From: Bacteroidota bacterium
GTDB lineage: Bacteria; Bacteroidota; Bacteroidia; Chitinophagales; Chitinophagaceae
DNA: 64,000 bases
Assembly (NCBI GenBank): GCA_947452905.1
Contig: CANGEP010000001.1
Location: 1-64,000 of the forward strand
Reading direction: 5' to 3'
Every line of letters begins with the position of its first letter. Within the stretch, counting starts at the first letter, position 1. Below the pieces are notes generated by a model. The model saw nothing but the letters and a program-made list of their open reading frames with translations. It did no database searches and was not told the origin of the DNA. Shown here in pieces: positions 55,301-63,265 of this stretch. The position numbers were made by a program, and so were the translations under genes.

Positions 55301-58300
55301 ATACAATTTTAGTTAAAACTGGAACATATATTGAAAACTTACTAATCAATAAAAAAATTACAATAATTTCTCTCGAGGGGGCATTAAAAACAGCAATCAA
55401 GCCATTATTGCCAAATTCGCAAATAGTTAATTTTACAGGGGGGGCGTTGGATTCTAAAATAAAAGGGTTTAAATTATTTAATGGTGGAAGTGTAAGAGGT
55501 TCTGCTATTGATTGTAATTTTTCAAATCCTATTATCGAGAATTGTATTATAACAAATAGTGCAGGGGAAGCTCCAATAAGATTTTATTATTCAGCTGCTC
55601 GTATCACAAATTGTTTGATTTATAAGAATACAGCGAATAATGTATTCTTTTATGATCCAAACGATTATGTGCCCACTATAACTCATTCTACAATTGCTTA
55701 CAATGTTGGTATTGGAACTGGAGCATCCAACTCTATTAATATTCCTATTTTCACTAATAGTATTATCTATGGTAATACTGGAGGTTCGTATAGTGGGAAT
55801 ATAAATATTTTAAATAGTATTGTTCAAGGAGGTTATCCAGGAAACAATACAAATGTTGATGCCAACCCTAGATTTTTAGACAGTCTAAATAATGATTTTC
55901 ATTTATCTAGTTATTCTCCTGCAATTGGCATTGGTAAATTGTCAGTTATTGAAACAAAAGATTTTGAACTTAATAATCGAATTATACCTATTGGTTCATA
56001 CCCTGACGCAGGGGCATTTGAAAATATTAATGATCATCCAGCACCTTATTTGACCGATAGTACTAATTCATCTCAAATTAAAATATCAAACTATCAATAT
56101 CCTACAAATGGTTTAAATAAAATATATATTTATAAAGGACTTTCTTCAAATCCTATCTTAAAAACAGATAGCATAGGGTTGGTAAATTCCTATATCGATA
56201 CTGCCAATAAAATATTTAATAAGTATATCTATTATCGATTTACTAGCAAGGGTGGGGCATACAATGAAAGTGGGTTTAGTAATGAAATTAAAACTATATT
56301 ATTTACATCTCCAGTATTAATTACACCGCAAAATAAAAGCGTTAATGTAGATACTAGTATTTCATTAAAGTGGAGTAAGGTTGAAAATGCTTTAAAATAC
56401 AATTTAAATTATTCAACAGATTCTACATTTAATAGTTCAGTAATTCAGAAATTAGTTAGCGATACTTTTGCCGTAATTGGATCATTAAAAAATAATACTA
56501 CGTATTTCTGGAAAATTCAAGCAACTGATTCAGTTTACACTAGCCCTTGGAGTAGTATTAGTAAGTTCCAAACCTTTATTGCCAAACCAAGCATTGATAG
56601 TGTTAAGAGTAATTTAAAGTCGCTTAATTTATATTGGACTAATAAGGATAGTATTGGAATCAAGTATATTAAAATTTACAGAGATACCAATGCTAATGCA
56701 AGTATCCTTTTAGATTCTGTTTCGGGCGCAAGTACAACATATAAAGATGTCAAATCTTTGATTTTAAATCAAAAGTATTACTACAAAATAAAGCTTGGGA
56801 ATAAGGATAATATAGAAAGTGACTTTAGTAATATTGTTAATGCTACACCTCTAAATACAAATCCAAAAGCAGTTAAGCTGCTCAATAAATCCATTTCAAA
56901 TGCGGGGGAGTATAATTATATAAAATTGAGTTTCACTGCCGTTGGAAGTACAGATGCTGATGGTAAAATAGCAGGGTTTAATTGGTATGTTAATGACAGT
57001 TTAGTAAACAAAGTTGATTCTGTTATCAATTATTATTTCAAATTAGGTACAAATACGATTAAATTAGTAGTTGTAGATAATGATGGAGGTAAAGACTCTT
57101 CATCTGCTACCGTTAGTTTAGTTTCTCTAAACAAACAATTTAGAGGGGGTATACTTGGTGGAATTTCAGCGCTAAATCCCAATATAATTTATACCGCAGA
57201 TTCCACTTACGATGCTATATTAGGATCATCGATTTCTATATTAGATAGATCCGGTAATTCTAGTCAACAAATTGTCGTACAAAACAAAATATTTACAACT
57301 CCTTCAGTTGCTTCTGATACCTCTGTATTTATTACTAGTGGTAGTAATTTGAATGGATTTAATAAATCAGGTGTCGCTTTGTGGCCTACTGTGCCATTAG
57401 GTGGTATTTCTTATGTAACACCCACTATCGATTCTTTACTTGGTCGAATATATGTGGGGGTGTCTAATAAAAATTTCTTTGCTTATGATTATAAAAAAGG
57501 TACAAATATTTGGAGTGTTACTTGTGATGCTCCCATAAATACTTCTGCCGTTATTTCTGCCGACCGAAAGTTAATATTTACTAGTCAAGTGGGAACTCTA
57601 TATGGATTTGATATTAGTAAGTCAGATGTACAAACAACTCCTAAATGGAAGATAAGTTTTGGTGATATTGTTTTAAAATCACCGGCTGTTGATGCGAATG
57701 GTTTTGTATATATAGGAACAGATGCAGGTAGATTTATAAAATTTAAATTGAACGCGGATGGCTCAACAACATTAAAATGGAATGTAACTCTAAGTGGATC
57801 AATTCAATGTTCACCTGTTATTGACGCTGATGGTTATATATATGTAGGGAATGAAAAAGGGGATTTTTATAAAATTGATCCAAGTAATGGTCAAACAATT
57901 TGGGTACTTAATGTTGGATCTGCAATTAGATCAACACCTTATATTTCAGAATATGGAAGTATTTATGTTGCTACAATGAAAGGTTTGATATATTCATTAA
58001 GCGCCAACAAGCAAATTAAATGGAAATATCAGGATTCAGCTCCTATAAGCGCTAATATTTTATTTATAAATAATATGCTTTATGTTGGAAACGAATCGGG
58101 ATTATATTATGGTATCTATGATAATCCAAATTCAGTAAATGTAAATGTTTCTTTTGCTACTAACGAAAATAGTATTTTCAATAATCCAACAAAAAGCTTA
58201 GCCTCTAGTTCAAATAAATTTTTGAATTTAAACAATGCTGCCAATATGTACTATCTAAATGCATTTAAAACAAACAATTTTAATGTATTTTATGATACTA

Positions 58301-58860
58301 TTGGAGTTATTCCTCAGCGTAAACCTATGTGGGGAACTTTCCAGGGCGATTTTAGAAGATCAGGTAATTCAACAGTAGATTGTCCTTCCTCAATAACAAT
58401 TAAAAAAGATACTACAGGAGCTTTAGTATCAACGCTTACCAACTATACGCAATGGTATAAAGATGGGGCAATTATTAGTGGATTTGATTCTATTGCTTAT
58501 AAACCAACCACTGCTGGTAGTTATTCTGTAAAATCAATCCTTGTTGGTTGTCAATCTGTTTCTAGTAATTCTTATTATTATGTTATTACGGATATTGCTA
58601 ATTTACAAAATGGGGAGTATATTAAACTAGCACCCAATCCATTTAACAATCAAGTTAATTTTGATTTTCTTCTAAGAGGGTATTTAAAATTAAATTTAGA
58701 AGTATTTGATATTGCCACAGGAACCAATGTGGCATTTAAGCAAAATTTAGTGTCTGGAGAATCAATTTATTTAGGACATTTATCTGCTGGCACTTATTTA
58801 TTTAAGGCAAGTTCTAATGATATTAAATTTTCTTATCAAATAAAAATGATTAAACTCTAA
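52384..58860 (+). CDS. Large mosaic surface protein with T9SS type A sorting domain
   Basis: This 2158-residue protein (from the ATG at 52384; another ATG at 52402 is possible) has a signal peptide ending near ILFAS. In order it carries: Ig-like repeats (about 60-370); a right-handed beta-helix opening VDAVNGNDTSGIG (380-740); FnIII domains (745-935); a second beta-helix opening YVDSASGNNSTGIG (938-1215); more FnIII domains (1216-1490); a PKD-like domain (1492-1580); a PQQ-type beta-propeller with repeated 'VYIGTDAG', 'IYVGNEKGDFYKIDP' motifs (1583-1915); and a type A sorting domain (LAPNPFNNQVNFDFLL to the end). The C-terminal domain predicts export by T9SS and attachment to the cell surface. 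The beta-helices suggest polysaccharide binding or cleavage, though no catalytic motif is recognised. Confidence 0.88.
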   Translation: MYKLTLMNFYFRFNLRPLFLFIFLFISTILFASNETNSIKINDSAASSNVLNVNFIFTNSPVLTKPAAELTYSAQIPVSLTIGEAYVAGSAKITFTNISGTYSNTLTIANNTLSQNFTVTSTNVLLSPNVTASTHSNLPDGTYNVTLSYRGNTALSDSSVTNANIVIQTITPTPLLTNPASGFVFNQNNAPVFSYTLPSAPYSGTAMLTLNPGYNYTLANSAGSKTYTITSNLPNDGTYTATVSYQDFLGNPAASSGAISVTFDRITLTPSILTPVTSSAVSGTATITYLAPETALSGSKKLIFSKNGTTVSTLNINDLNTGTLFLNFKNLTATSSQYALVGTNNIDDGTYSVTFSYQDINGNPASSSSIVLTIKERIKVNFVDAVNGNDTSGIGASILPYRTIRKAISVSSNGDSVILKKGVYKESIDFVGKSLLIGSQYDSVSNDTSFISQTILDGDTIGSNSLIRNTGISTGSYKIFGLTITNVPQRVISMIPNAKVQKCTIKNSGNPGSEMILMTSNQYLIDCDIYSNKAGTIIFTDRNTSNSAYILNTKIHHNNLSLSGAPKCVQFEGPLTMINCQVYKNYYQSAIEMGDNAQGVTFKLYFSTITENYGAGLNFAPWSGGYTAYVANNIIANNAQDLNFEDRITGPTIKMYNNLIPKGLEGLNINPFYNLTYSGNYNLLPIFNDTTNFDFTLKANSPGIGYGQFDATKNIDTISNDYQYNSRPLPLGSRPDIGAFESSFKLPAPTLNLVEPNDKKAKLVFSIDSISKSLDTILGYKIYRSLSGISDNSNITAIGTINSANLFSFIDSVGLTNNSKYYYRIKIVYKDNTLSGFSNQVSAIPNNVNIPSNIKFVNNPSSVILSWDTLLIPKTKYQIFRGVDSNTKVLLADTITGNKFTDNNITRNTKYFYWLRSIDSNSAVSNYSSTLSINPTNIWYVDSASGNNSTGIGTQLAPFKTIQNAIDLTLSGDTILVKTGTYIENLLINKKITIISLEGALKTAIKPLLPNSQIVNFTGGALDSKIKGFKLFNGGSVRGSAIDCNFSNPIIENCIITNSAGEAPIRFYYSAARITNCLIYKNTANNVFFYDPNDYVPTITHSTIAYNVGIGTGASNSINIPIFTNSIIYGNTGGSYSGNINILNSIVQGGYPGNNTNVDANPRFLDSLNNDFHLSSYSPAIGIGKLSVIETKDFELNNRIIPIGSYPDAGAFENINDHPAPYLTDSTNSSQIKISNYQYPTNGLNKIYIYKGLSSNPILKTDSIGLVNSYIDTANKIFNKYIYYRFTSKGGAYNESGFSNEIKTILFTSPVLITPQNKSVNVDTSISLKWSKVENALKYNLNYSTDSTFNSSVIQKLVSDTFAVIGSLKNNTTYFWKIQATDSVYTSPWSSISKFQTFIAKPSIDSVKSNLKSLNLYWTNKDSIGIKYIKIYRDTNANASILLDSVSGASTTYKDVKSLILNQKYYYKIKLGNKDNIESDFSNIVNATPLNTNPKAVKLLNKSISNAGEYNYIKLSFTAVGSTDADGKIAGFNWYVNDSLVNKVDSVINYYFKLGTNTIKLVVVDNDGGKDSSSATVSLVSLNKQFRGGILGGISALNPNIIYTADSTYDAILGSSISILDRSGNSSQQIVVQNKIFTTPSVASDTSVFITSGSNLNGFNKSGVALWPTVPLGGISYVTPTIDSLLGRIYVGVSNKNFFAYDYKKGTNIWSVTCDAPINTSAVISADRKLIFTSQVGTLYGFDISKSDVQTTPKWKISFGDIVLKSPAVDANGFVYIGTDAGRFIKFKLNADGSTTLKWNVTLSGSIQCSPVIDADGYIYVGNEKGDFYKIDPSNGQTIWVLNVGSAIRSTPYISEYGSIYVATMKGLIYSLSANKQIKWKYQDSAPISANILFINNMLYVGNESGLYYGIYDNPNSVNVNVSFATNENSIFNNPTKSLASSSNKFLNLNNAANMYYLNAFKTNNFNVFYDTIGVIPQRKPMWGTFQGDFRRSGNSTVDCPSSITIKKDTTGALVSTLTNYTQWYKDGAIISGFDSIAYKPTTAGSYSVKSILVGCQSVSSNSYYYVITDIANLQNGEYIKLAPNPFNNQVNFDFLLRGYLKLNLEVFDIATGTNVAFKQNLVSGESIYLGHLSAGTYLFKASSNDIKFSYQIKMIKL

Positions 58861-58861
58861 C

Positions 58862-58880
58862 ATTAGTTTCTATAACTAAT
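58862..58880. terminator. Weak bidirectional terminator candidate between convergent genes
   Basis: A 7-bp hairpin (ATTAGTT-TCTAT-AACTAAT) lies 1 base after the plus-strand stop and overlaps the end of the convergent minus-strand gene. It is followed by an AT-rich but interrupted T stretch. It is short and AT-only apart from one G-C pair, so confidence is limited. Confidence 0.35.
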
Positions 58881-59598
58881 ATTTATTTAATATTGTTTTA
58901 AAAACACCCATTTTAACACTAATGATTCTGTCATTAGTGTTTTTTGTTGATTTGAAGGTTCCATTTTTTGTGTCTATTATTTCACCGTCTCCAAAATTAT
59001 CTATTTTATCTGAACTGGTGAATCGATAGGTGATTTCTGAAAACAAATGCAGATTGTTTTTTGAAATGTATTTTACTCCTACATTTATAGGAACAGTAAA
59101 TATGGGAAGGTATTGGTCTTGTATTTTTTCGTAATCAAATTTATAAGTTTTAAAATTATTGTAATCCTTTGGAACATTTAAGATATAACCCATCCCAATC
59201 CCTGCATAGGGTGTTATCTTATTGTATTTTACTTGCAAAGGGTTTTGGTTTTCAAAAAAATATTCTAACAAGAAGCTTAATTCATGGAAGGGTCTATAAA
59301 AATTGAATCCTCTTTGTTTAACAGCTATATTTTTTGATAATGAATCGTTGGCGCCCAAGGGCAGATATTCGTAATTTATTCTAACTGATAATTTTTGCGT
59401 TAGTATTTTTCTAAAATAGAGGTTAAAATTAGTACGGTAAGTTTTAGTTGCTCCGCCAATTTGACCAAAATAAGTAGTTGTTCCAACTCCAGCGCCATAT
59501 TCTCCTTTGTATTCATTTAAACTTATAAACTGGGCAAATGAAATATAGCTAGTAGTAATGACAAAGAAAATAATAATGATAAATCTTCTGAAGTACAT
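58876..59598 (-). CDS. Putative outer-membrane beta-barrel protein (DUF6089-like)
   Basis: This 240-residue protein has a signal peptide (ending YISFAQ). A small beta-barrel with alternating strands follows: GEYGAGVGTTTYFGQIGG, LSVRINYEYLPLGANDS, ITPYAGIGMGYILN and LHLFSEITYRFTSSDKIDN. The opening strand and the TPYAGIGMGY block resemble the DUF6089 outer-membrane family common in Bacteroidota. The function is unknown. It is convergent with the large T9SS cargo gene and probably monocistronic. Confidence 0.75.
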   Translation of the reverse strand: MYFRRFIIIIFFVITTSYISFAQFISLNEYKGEYGAGVGTTTYFGQIGGATKTYRTNFNLYFRKILTQKLSVRINYEYLPLGANDSLSKNIAVKQRGFNFYRPFHELSFLLEYFFENQNPLQVKYNKITPYAGIGMGYILNVPKDYNNFKTYKFDYEKIQDQYLPIFTVPINVGVKYISKNNLHLFSEITYRFTSSDKIDNFGDGEIIDTKNGTFKSTKNTNDRIISVKMGVFKTILNKY

Positions 59599-59687
59599 AT
59601 TGCTATTTCAATGGGGGATGGGTTCTAAATTTTAGCTAGGCGTGAAATTAAAGTATAGTTATGAAAATATTCTATATAATAGCTATT

Positions 59688-59828
59688 GGATTGTCGGCTT
59701 CACTTCGTTCCGCCGACTTCCCTCCGCATTGAGCTAGCCCAAAGCCCCTAAACAACACACTTCGTGTGCTGTTTGCTTTTTTGCTTTTCGTCTGCTCACG
59801 TGAGCGAGCTCCCGACGCAGCCTCAAAA
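59688..59828. repeat. GC-rich hairpin-dense intergenic element
   Basis: This stretch is far more GC-rich than its surroundings. It contains an inverted repeat GTCGGC/GCCGAC (59693-59698 and 59712-59717), a CACAC-TTC-GTGTG hairpin (59756-59768), and the 12-base palindrome GCTCACGTGAGC (59794-59805). It starts with GGATTGTCGGCTTC, also present at 52155-52168. It may be a dispersed repeat family next to tRNA genes. An apparent frame across it and the tRNA is judged spurious. Confidence 0.45.
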
Positions 59829-59858
59829 CAAAAAAGCCCCGACTTGCGTCGGAGCTTT
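59829..59858 (-). terminator. Rho-independent terminator of tRNA-Lys
   Basis: On the minus strand, GCTCCGAC-GCAA-GTCGGGGC forms an 8-bp stem with one wobble pair (59855 to 59836), followed by a T-rich run. It begins 4 bases after the tRNA 3' end. Confidence 0.85.
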
Positions 59859-59859
59859 G

Positions 59860-59932
59860 TGATCCCGCTGGGACTCGAACCCAGGGCCCATACATTAAAA
59901 GTGTATTGCTCTACCAACTGAGCTACGGAATC
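59860..59932 (-). tRNA. tRNA-Lys (anticodon UUU)
   Basis: This 73-base tRNA reads on the minus strand from 59932. The 7-bp acceptor stem GATTCCG/CGGGATC has one T-G wobble. The D arm begins GCTCAGTTGGTAGAGC. The anticodon arm is ATACA-CTTTTAA-TGTAT with anticodon TTT. The T arm is CTGGGTTCGAGTCCCAG, and the discriminator is A. CCA is not encoded. It has its own consensus promoter and terminator. Confidence 0.96.
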
Positions 59933-59957
59933 TAACCTTTTTCCCTTTTGAGGAGTG

Positions 59958-59988
59958 CAAAAATAAGCATTAATGAAAACTATCCAAA
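59958..59988 (-). promoter_or_regulatory. Promoter of tRNA-Lys (TTTG-N19-TATTTTTG)
   Basis: On the minus strand TTTG (59988 to 59985) and TATTTTTG (59965 to 59958) are separated by exactly 19 bases, matching the Bacteroidota -33/-7 consensus. The tRNA begins 25 bases after the -7 element. Confidence 0.8.
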
Positions 59989-60052
59989 TAAAAGGGCACT
60001 TTTATTTTCAACATCAAAATGGGCATAAGTGGTTCATCTTCAATTTATAATT

Positions 60053-60060
60053 TACATTTG
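60053..60060 (+). promoter_or_regulatory. Bacteroidota -7 promoter element (TACATTTG)
   Basis: TACATTTG matches TAnnTTTG and ends 15 bases before the ATG at 60076. Because it lies downstream of the earlier in-frame ATG at 60019, it supports 60076 as the real start of the SDR gene. Confidence 0.55.
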
Positions 60061-60075
60061 TATAAATTCAATCTC

Positions 60076-60882
60076 ATGGCCAATTTCACCGAAAAAGTAG
60101 TCGTTATCACTGGCGGTTCTGATGGTATTGGAAAAGCCCTTGTACAACAATTTTTAGCAGCAGGGGCTAAAGTGGCCACATGTGGTCGTAATGCCGATAA
60201 ACTGTCCATTTTGGTGAAAAATTTCCCTAATCAAAACTTATATACTCAACAGGTGGATGTTGCTAGCGAAGAGCAAGCAACTACATTTATGGAGGCAATA
60301 ATAGAAAAATGGGGAGGCATCGACATTTTAATAAACAATGCTGGAATCTCTATGCGCGCGCTTGTAAGTGAAACGGCTACCCAAACCCTAAAAAATGTAA
60401 TGGACATTAATTTTTGGGGCACTGTTTACTGTACCAAAGCGGCCCTTCCTGCTATCCAAAAAGCCAATGGTGTAATTGTGGGTGTATCCAGCATCGCCGG
60501 CTATCGTGGCCTTCCTGGTCGCAGTGGTTACTCCGCTTCTAAGTTTGCCCTTAACGGTTGGCTCGAGGCCCTAAGAACCGAATTATTTGATTCTGGCACC
60601 CATGTTATGTGGGTGTGTCCTGGTTTTACAAGTTCCAATATTCGTAACGCAGCCCTCAATAAAAATGCCCAAGCACAAGGAGAATCTCCTATGGATGAGG
60701 GGGCTATGATGAGTTCCGAAGAATGTGCAGCGCATATCATTACTGCTATTGTAAAACGTAAGCGCAGCTTGGTTTTAACCTTTACGGGCAAACGCACTGT
60801 TTTTATGAACAAATACTTTCCTGCATGGGCCGATAAATTGGTACATGGGTTCTTTTTTAAGAATGGCATTTTGGTAAAATAA
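60076..60882 (+). CDS. SDR-family oxidoreductase
   Basis: This 268-residue protein is a classical short-chain dehydrogenase/reductase. The N-terminal cofactor motif is TGGSDGIGKA (residues 12-21). NNAG is present, the catalytic Ser is in GVSSIAGYRG, and the catalytic Tyr/Lys pair is in YSASK. The start at 60076 (MANFTEKVVVITGG) is preferred over 60019 because the latter would add a 19-residue extension upstream of the promoter element and not typical of the family. The substrate is unknown. A gap of 29 bases separates it from the next co-directional gene. Confidence 0.9.
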   Translation: MANFTEKVVVITGGSDGIGKALVQQFLAAGAKVATCGRNADKLSILVKNFPNQNLYTQQVDVASEEQATTFMEAIIEKWGGIDILINNAGISMRALVSETATQTLKNVMDINFWGTVYCTKAALPAIQKANGVIVGVSSIAGYRGLPGRSGYSASKFALNGWLEALRTELFDSGTHVMWVCPGFTSSNIRNAALNKNAQAQGESPMDEGAMMSSEECAAHIITAIVKRKRSLVLTFTGKRTVFMNKYFPAWADKLVHGFFFKNGILVK

Positions 60883-60911
60883 AAAAGCATTTTTTTCGTT
60901 ACTAATAAGAT

Positions 60912-61733
60912 ATGCCCGTTATTACTTTAACCTCCGACATCGGCCAAAATGATTTTATCATTGGCGCTATTAAGGGGCAAATATTGTCAACCATTCCCGG
61001 TTGTCAAATAGCCGATATCACGCATTATTTATCTAGCAAAGATTATCAACAAGGCGCTTATATTTTCAACAATGCCGCTAAGTTTTATCCCTCTGGTACC
61101 GTGCATTTGGTGATGGTTAATTTTTTTCAATATCCGCATGAGCATGTTTTATTTGCCCACTACAATGGACACTTTTTTGTTACCCCCGATAATGGTTTTT
61201 TAACCATGATGCTAGGTTTAAAGCCCAAGGATATTGTTAAAATCAATTGCAAAAACGCACATACATTTATTCAAATAACCGAACGCATAGTGGAATCCAT
61301 CGCTTACTATTTTGCCAGTGGCAATATGGCCGAAGCAGGGGAGCCAGCCGGTGAGATTATCGAAATTTATCCAATGCAACCCAATGTGGGGCCTAATTGG
61401 ATGGAAGGGCAAATTTTATTTGTGGATGCTTTTGAGAATGTGGTGGTTAATATTCGTAAAGAAGAGTTTGAAACACATGCCAAAGGTCGTCCCTTTAAAA
61501 TTGTGTTTACACGCAATGAAACTATCGAGGATTTAAGCAAGAATTATGGGGAAGTCCCAGTGGCCGATAAACTAGCTTGGTTTAACTCGGCGGGCTACCT
61601 CGAAATATCGGTTAGAGGGGGCAATATGGCGGGTTTATTTGGACTTAGTAAATACGATGAAAATCAACATAATAAGCAACGCCAGAACGATAATAAGTGG
61701 TTTTTTCAGATGGTTAGGGTTTTCTTTGAATAG
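60912..61733 (+). CDS. SAM hydroxide adenosyltransferase (DUF62 family)
   Basis: This 273-residue protein opens with ITLTSDIGQNDFIIGAIKGQILSTIPGCQIADITHYL. That is the signature of the S-adenosyl-L-methionine hydroxide adenosyltransferase family, related to fluorinase and chlorinase. The segments FVTPDNGFLTMM and ILFVDAFENVVVNIRKEEF fit the family's two domains. Characterised members convert SAM and water to adenosine and methionine. The halogenase-specific insertion is not apparent, so the hydroxide-type activity is the likelier one. Its 3' end overlaps the -33 element of the lpdA promoter. Confidence 0.88.
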   Translation: MPVITLTSDIGQNDFIIGAIKGQILSTIPGCQIADITHYLSSKDYQQGAYIFNNAAKFYPSGTVHLVMVNFFQYPHEHVLFAHYNGHFFVTPDNGFLTMMLGLKPKDIVKINCKNAHTFIQITERIVESIAYYFASGNMAEAGEPAGEIIEIYPMQPNVGPNWMEGQILFVDAFENVVVNIRKEEFETHAKGRPFKIVFTRNETIEDLSKNYGEVPVADKLAWFNSAGYLEISVRGGNMAGLFGLSKYDENQHNKQRQNDNKWFFQMVRVFFE

Positions 61734-61755
61734 TCATATTTTCGAGGTATTTTTG
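61725..61755 (+). promoter_or_regulatory. Promoter of lpdA (TTTG-N19-TATTTTTG)
   Basis: TTTG at 61725-61728 and TATTTTTG at 61748-61755 are separated by 19 bases, the same geometry as the tRNA-Lys promoter. The ATG at 61790 is 34 bases after the -7 element. The -33 lies in the last codons of the preceding gene. Confidence 0.8.
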
Positions 61756-61789
61756 CACCCTCATTCAATTACTATAAATACATTATAAA

Positions 61790-63199
61790 ATGGCATACGA
61801 CGTTATCGTTATTGGTAGTGGTCCTGGTGGTTATCCTGCGGCTATCCGAGCTTCTCAATTAGGCTTAAAAGTAGCTATTGTTGAAAAGGAAAGTTTAGGT
61901 GGAGTTTGTTTAAACTGGGGTTGTATCCCTACTAAGGCATTGTTAAAGAGTGCTCAAGTGTATGAATATGTAAAGCATAGCGCTGATTATGGTGTTATCA
62001 CTACTGGCGCTAACCATGATTTTGGGAAAGTAATTTCTCGCAGCCGTGGTGTTGCCGATAAAATGAGTAAGGGCGTTCAATTCTTAATGAAGAAAAACAA
62101 GATTGACGTAATCATGGGTTATGGTAAAGTATTGTCGAGAGGAAAAGTGGAAGTGAAAGATGCTGAGGGTAAAACACAAGTGATAGATACTAAATATATC
62201 GCTATTGCAACAGGTGGTCGCTCCAGAGAATTACCTAATTTAAAACAAGATGGTAAAAAAGTAATTGGCTACCGCGAAGCAATGGTGCTAGCTACACAAC
62301 CTAAAAGCATGATTATAGTTGGTAGTGGAGCGATAGGTGTTGAGTTTGCCTATGTATACAATAGCATGGGTACCAAAGTAACTATTGTTGAGTTTTTACC
62401 AAGAATAGTTCCTGTGGAAGATGAAGACATTTCTAAAGAATTAGAAAAGCAATACAAAAAACAAGGTATCGAAATTATGACCAACGCTACAGTTGAGTCG
62501 GTTGATACTACTGGTGCTGGTGTTAAAGCAAAAGTAAAACAACAGGATGGCACTTATATTACTTTAGAAGCAGATATTGTTTTAAGTGCAGTGGGTGTGG
62601 TTGCTAATATTGAAAATATTGGCTTAGAGCAAAATGGTATTAAAACAGATAAAGGCAGAATCATTGTAGATAAATATCAACAAACATCTATCGCTGGCAT
62701 TTATGCTTTAGGTGATTGCTCTCCAGGTCAGGCATTAGCGCATGTTGCTGCTAAAGAAGGCATCAATGCTGCTGAGCATATGGCATACCAAGAGAAAAAG
62801 CATAAACATTTACCAGATACTATCGATTACAATAATATTCCAGGTTGTACTTATTGCACACCAGAAATTTCTAGCGTAGGCTATACCGAGAAAGCAGCTA
62901 AAGAAGCTGGTTACGAAATTAAAGTAGGTAAGTTTCCATTTATGGCAAGTGGTAAAGCATCGGCCGCTGGTGCTACCGAAGGTTTTGTAAAAGTTATCTT
63001 TGATGCTAAGTATGGCGAGTTTTTAGGATGTCATATGATTGGCATGAATGTTACGGAAATGATTGCCGAAGCAGTGGTGGCGCGTAAACTCGAAACTACT
63101 GCGCACGAAATTTTAAACGCCATTCATCCGCACCCAACCATGAGTGAAGGATTAAAGGAAGCAACTGCGGCAGCCTATGGCGAAGCAATTGACATTTAA
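61790..63199 (+). CDS. lpdA: Dihydrolipoyl dehydrogenase (E3)
   Basis: This 469-residue flavoprotein carries the FAD-binding motif GSGPGGYPAA (9-18). The redox-active disulfide Cys40/Cys45 is in GGVCLNWGCIPTK. The NAD-binding motif is GSGAIGVEFAYVY, and the FAD motif IYALGDC is present. The C-terminal active-site segment is HPHPTMSE (His446/His448, Glu453). All catalytic residues are present. It serves as the E3 subunit of pyruvate and 2-oxoglutarate dehydrogenase complexes and of the glycine cleavage system, reoxidising dihydrolipoyl groups. It stands alone with its own promoter and a downstream terminator-like hairpin, away from E1/E2 genes. Confidence 0.96.
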   Translation: MAYDVIVIGSGPGGYPAAIRASQLGLKVAIVEKESLGGVCLNWGCIPTKALLKSAQVYEYVKHSADYGVITTGANHDFGKVISRSRGVADKMSKGVQFLMKKNKIDVIMGYGKVLSRGKVEVKDAEGKTQVIDTKYIAIATGGRSRELPNLKQDGKKVIGYREAMVLATQPKSMIIVGSGAIGVEFAYVYNSMGTKVTIVEFLPRIVPVEDEDISKELEKQYKKQGIEIMTNATVESVDTTGAGVKAKVKQQDGTYITLEADIVLSAVGVVANIENIGLEQNGIKTDKGRIIVDKYQQTSIAGIYALGDCSPGQALAHVAAKEGINAAEHMAYQEKKHKHLPDTIDYNNIPGCTYCTPEISSVGYTEKAAKEAGYEIKVGKFPFMASGKASAAGATEGFVKVIFDAKYGEFLGCHMIGMNVTEMIAEAVVARKLETTAHEILNAIHPHPTMSEGLKEATAAAYGEAIDI

Positions 63200-63219
63200 C
63201 TAGTGTAAATAAAATACTT

Positions 63220-63260
63220 AATGGCTCGTAATTCAAAAAATTTTGAATGCGGGCCATTTT
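63220..63260 (+). terminator. Terminator-like hairpin after lpdA, abutting the prfC start
   Basis: AATGGCTCG-T-AATTCAAAA pairs with TTTTGAATGCGGGCCATT (63220-63238 with 63241-63258), with one bulge and one or two wobbles, and runs into TTTT. It ends only 5 bases before the prfC ATG, so it may terminate lpdA mRNA or act within the prfC leader. Confidence 0.65.
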
Positions 63261-63265
63261 AAATT

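Noticed and set aside
59672-59917. Open frame of 81 codons on the minus strand
   Set aside because: It covers most of the tRNA-Lys gene, its terminator and the GC-rich hairpin element, and has no protein-like composition or ribosome-binding context.
60019-60075. N-terminal extension of the SDR protein from the ATG at 60019
   Set aside because: The -7 element at 60053-60060 is downstream of this ATG, and the extension is not typical of the family.
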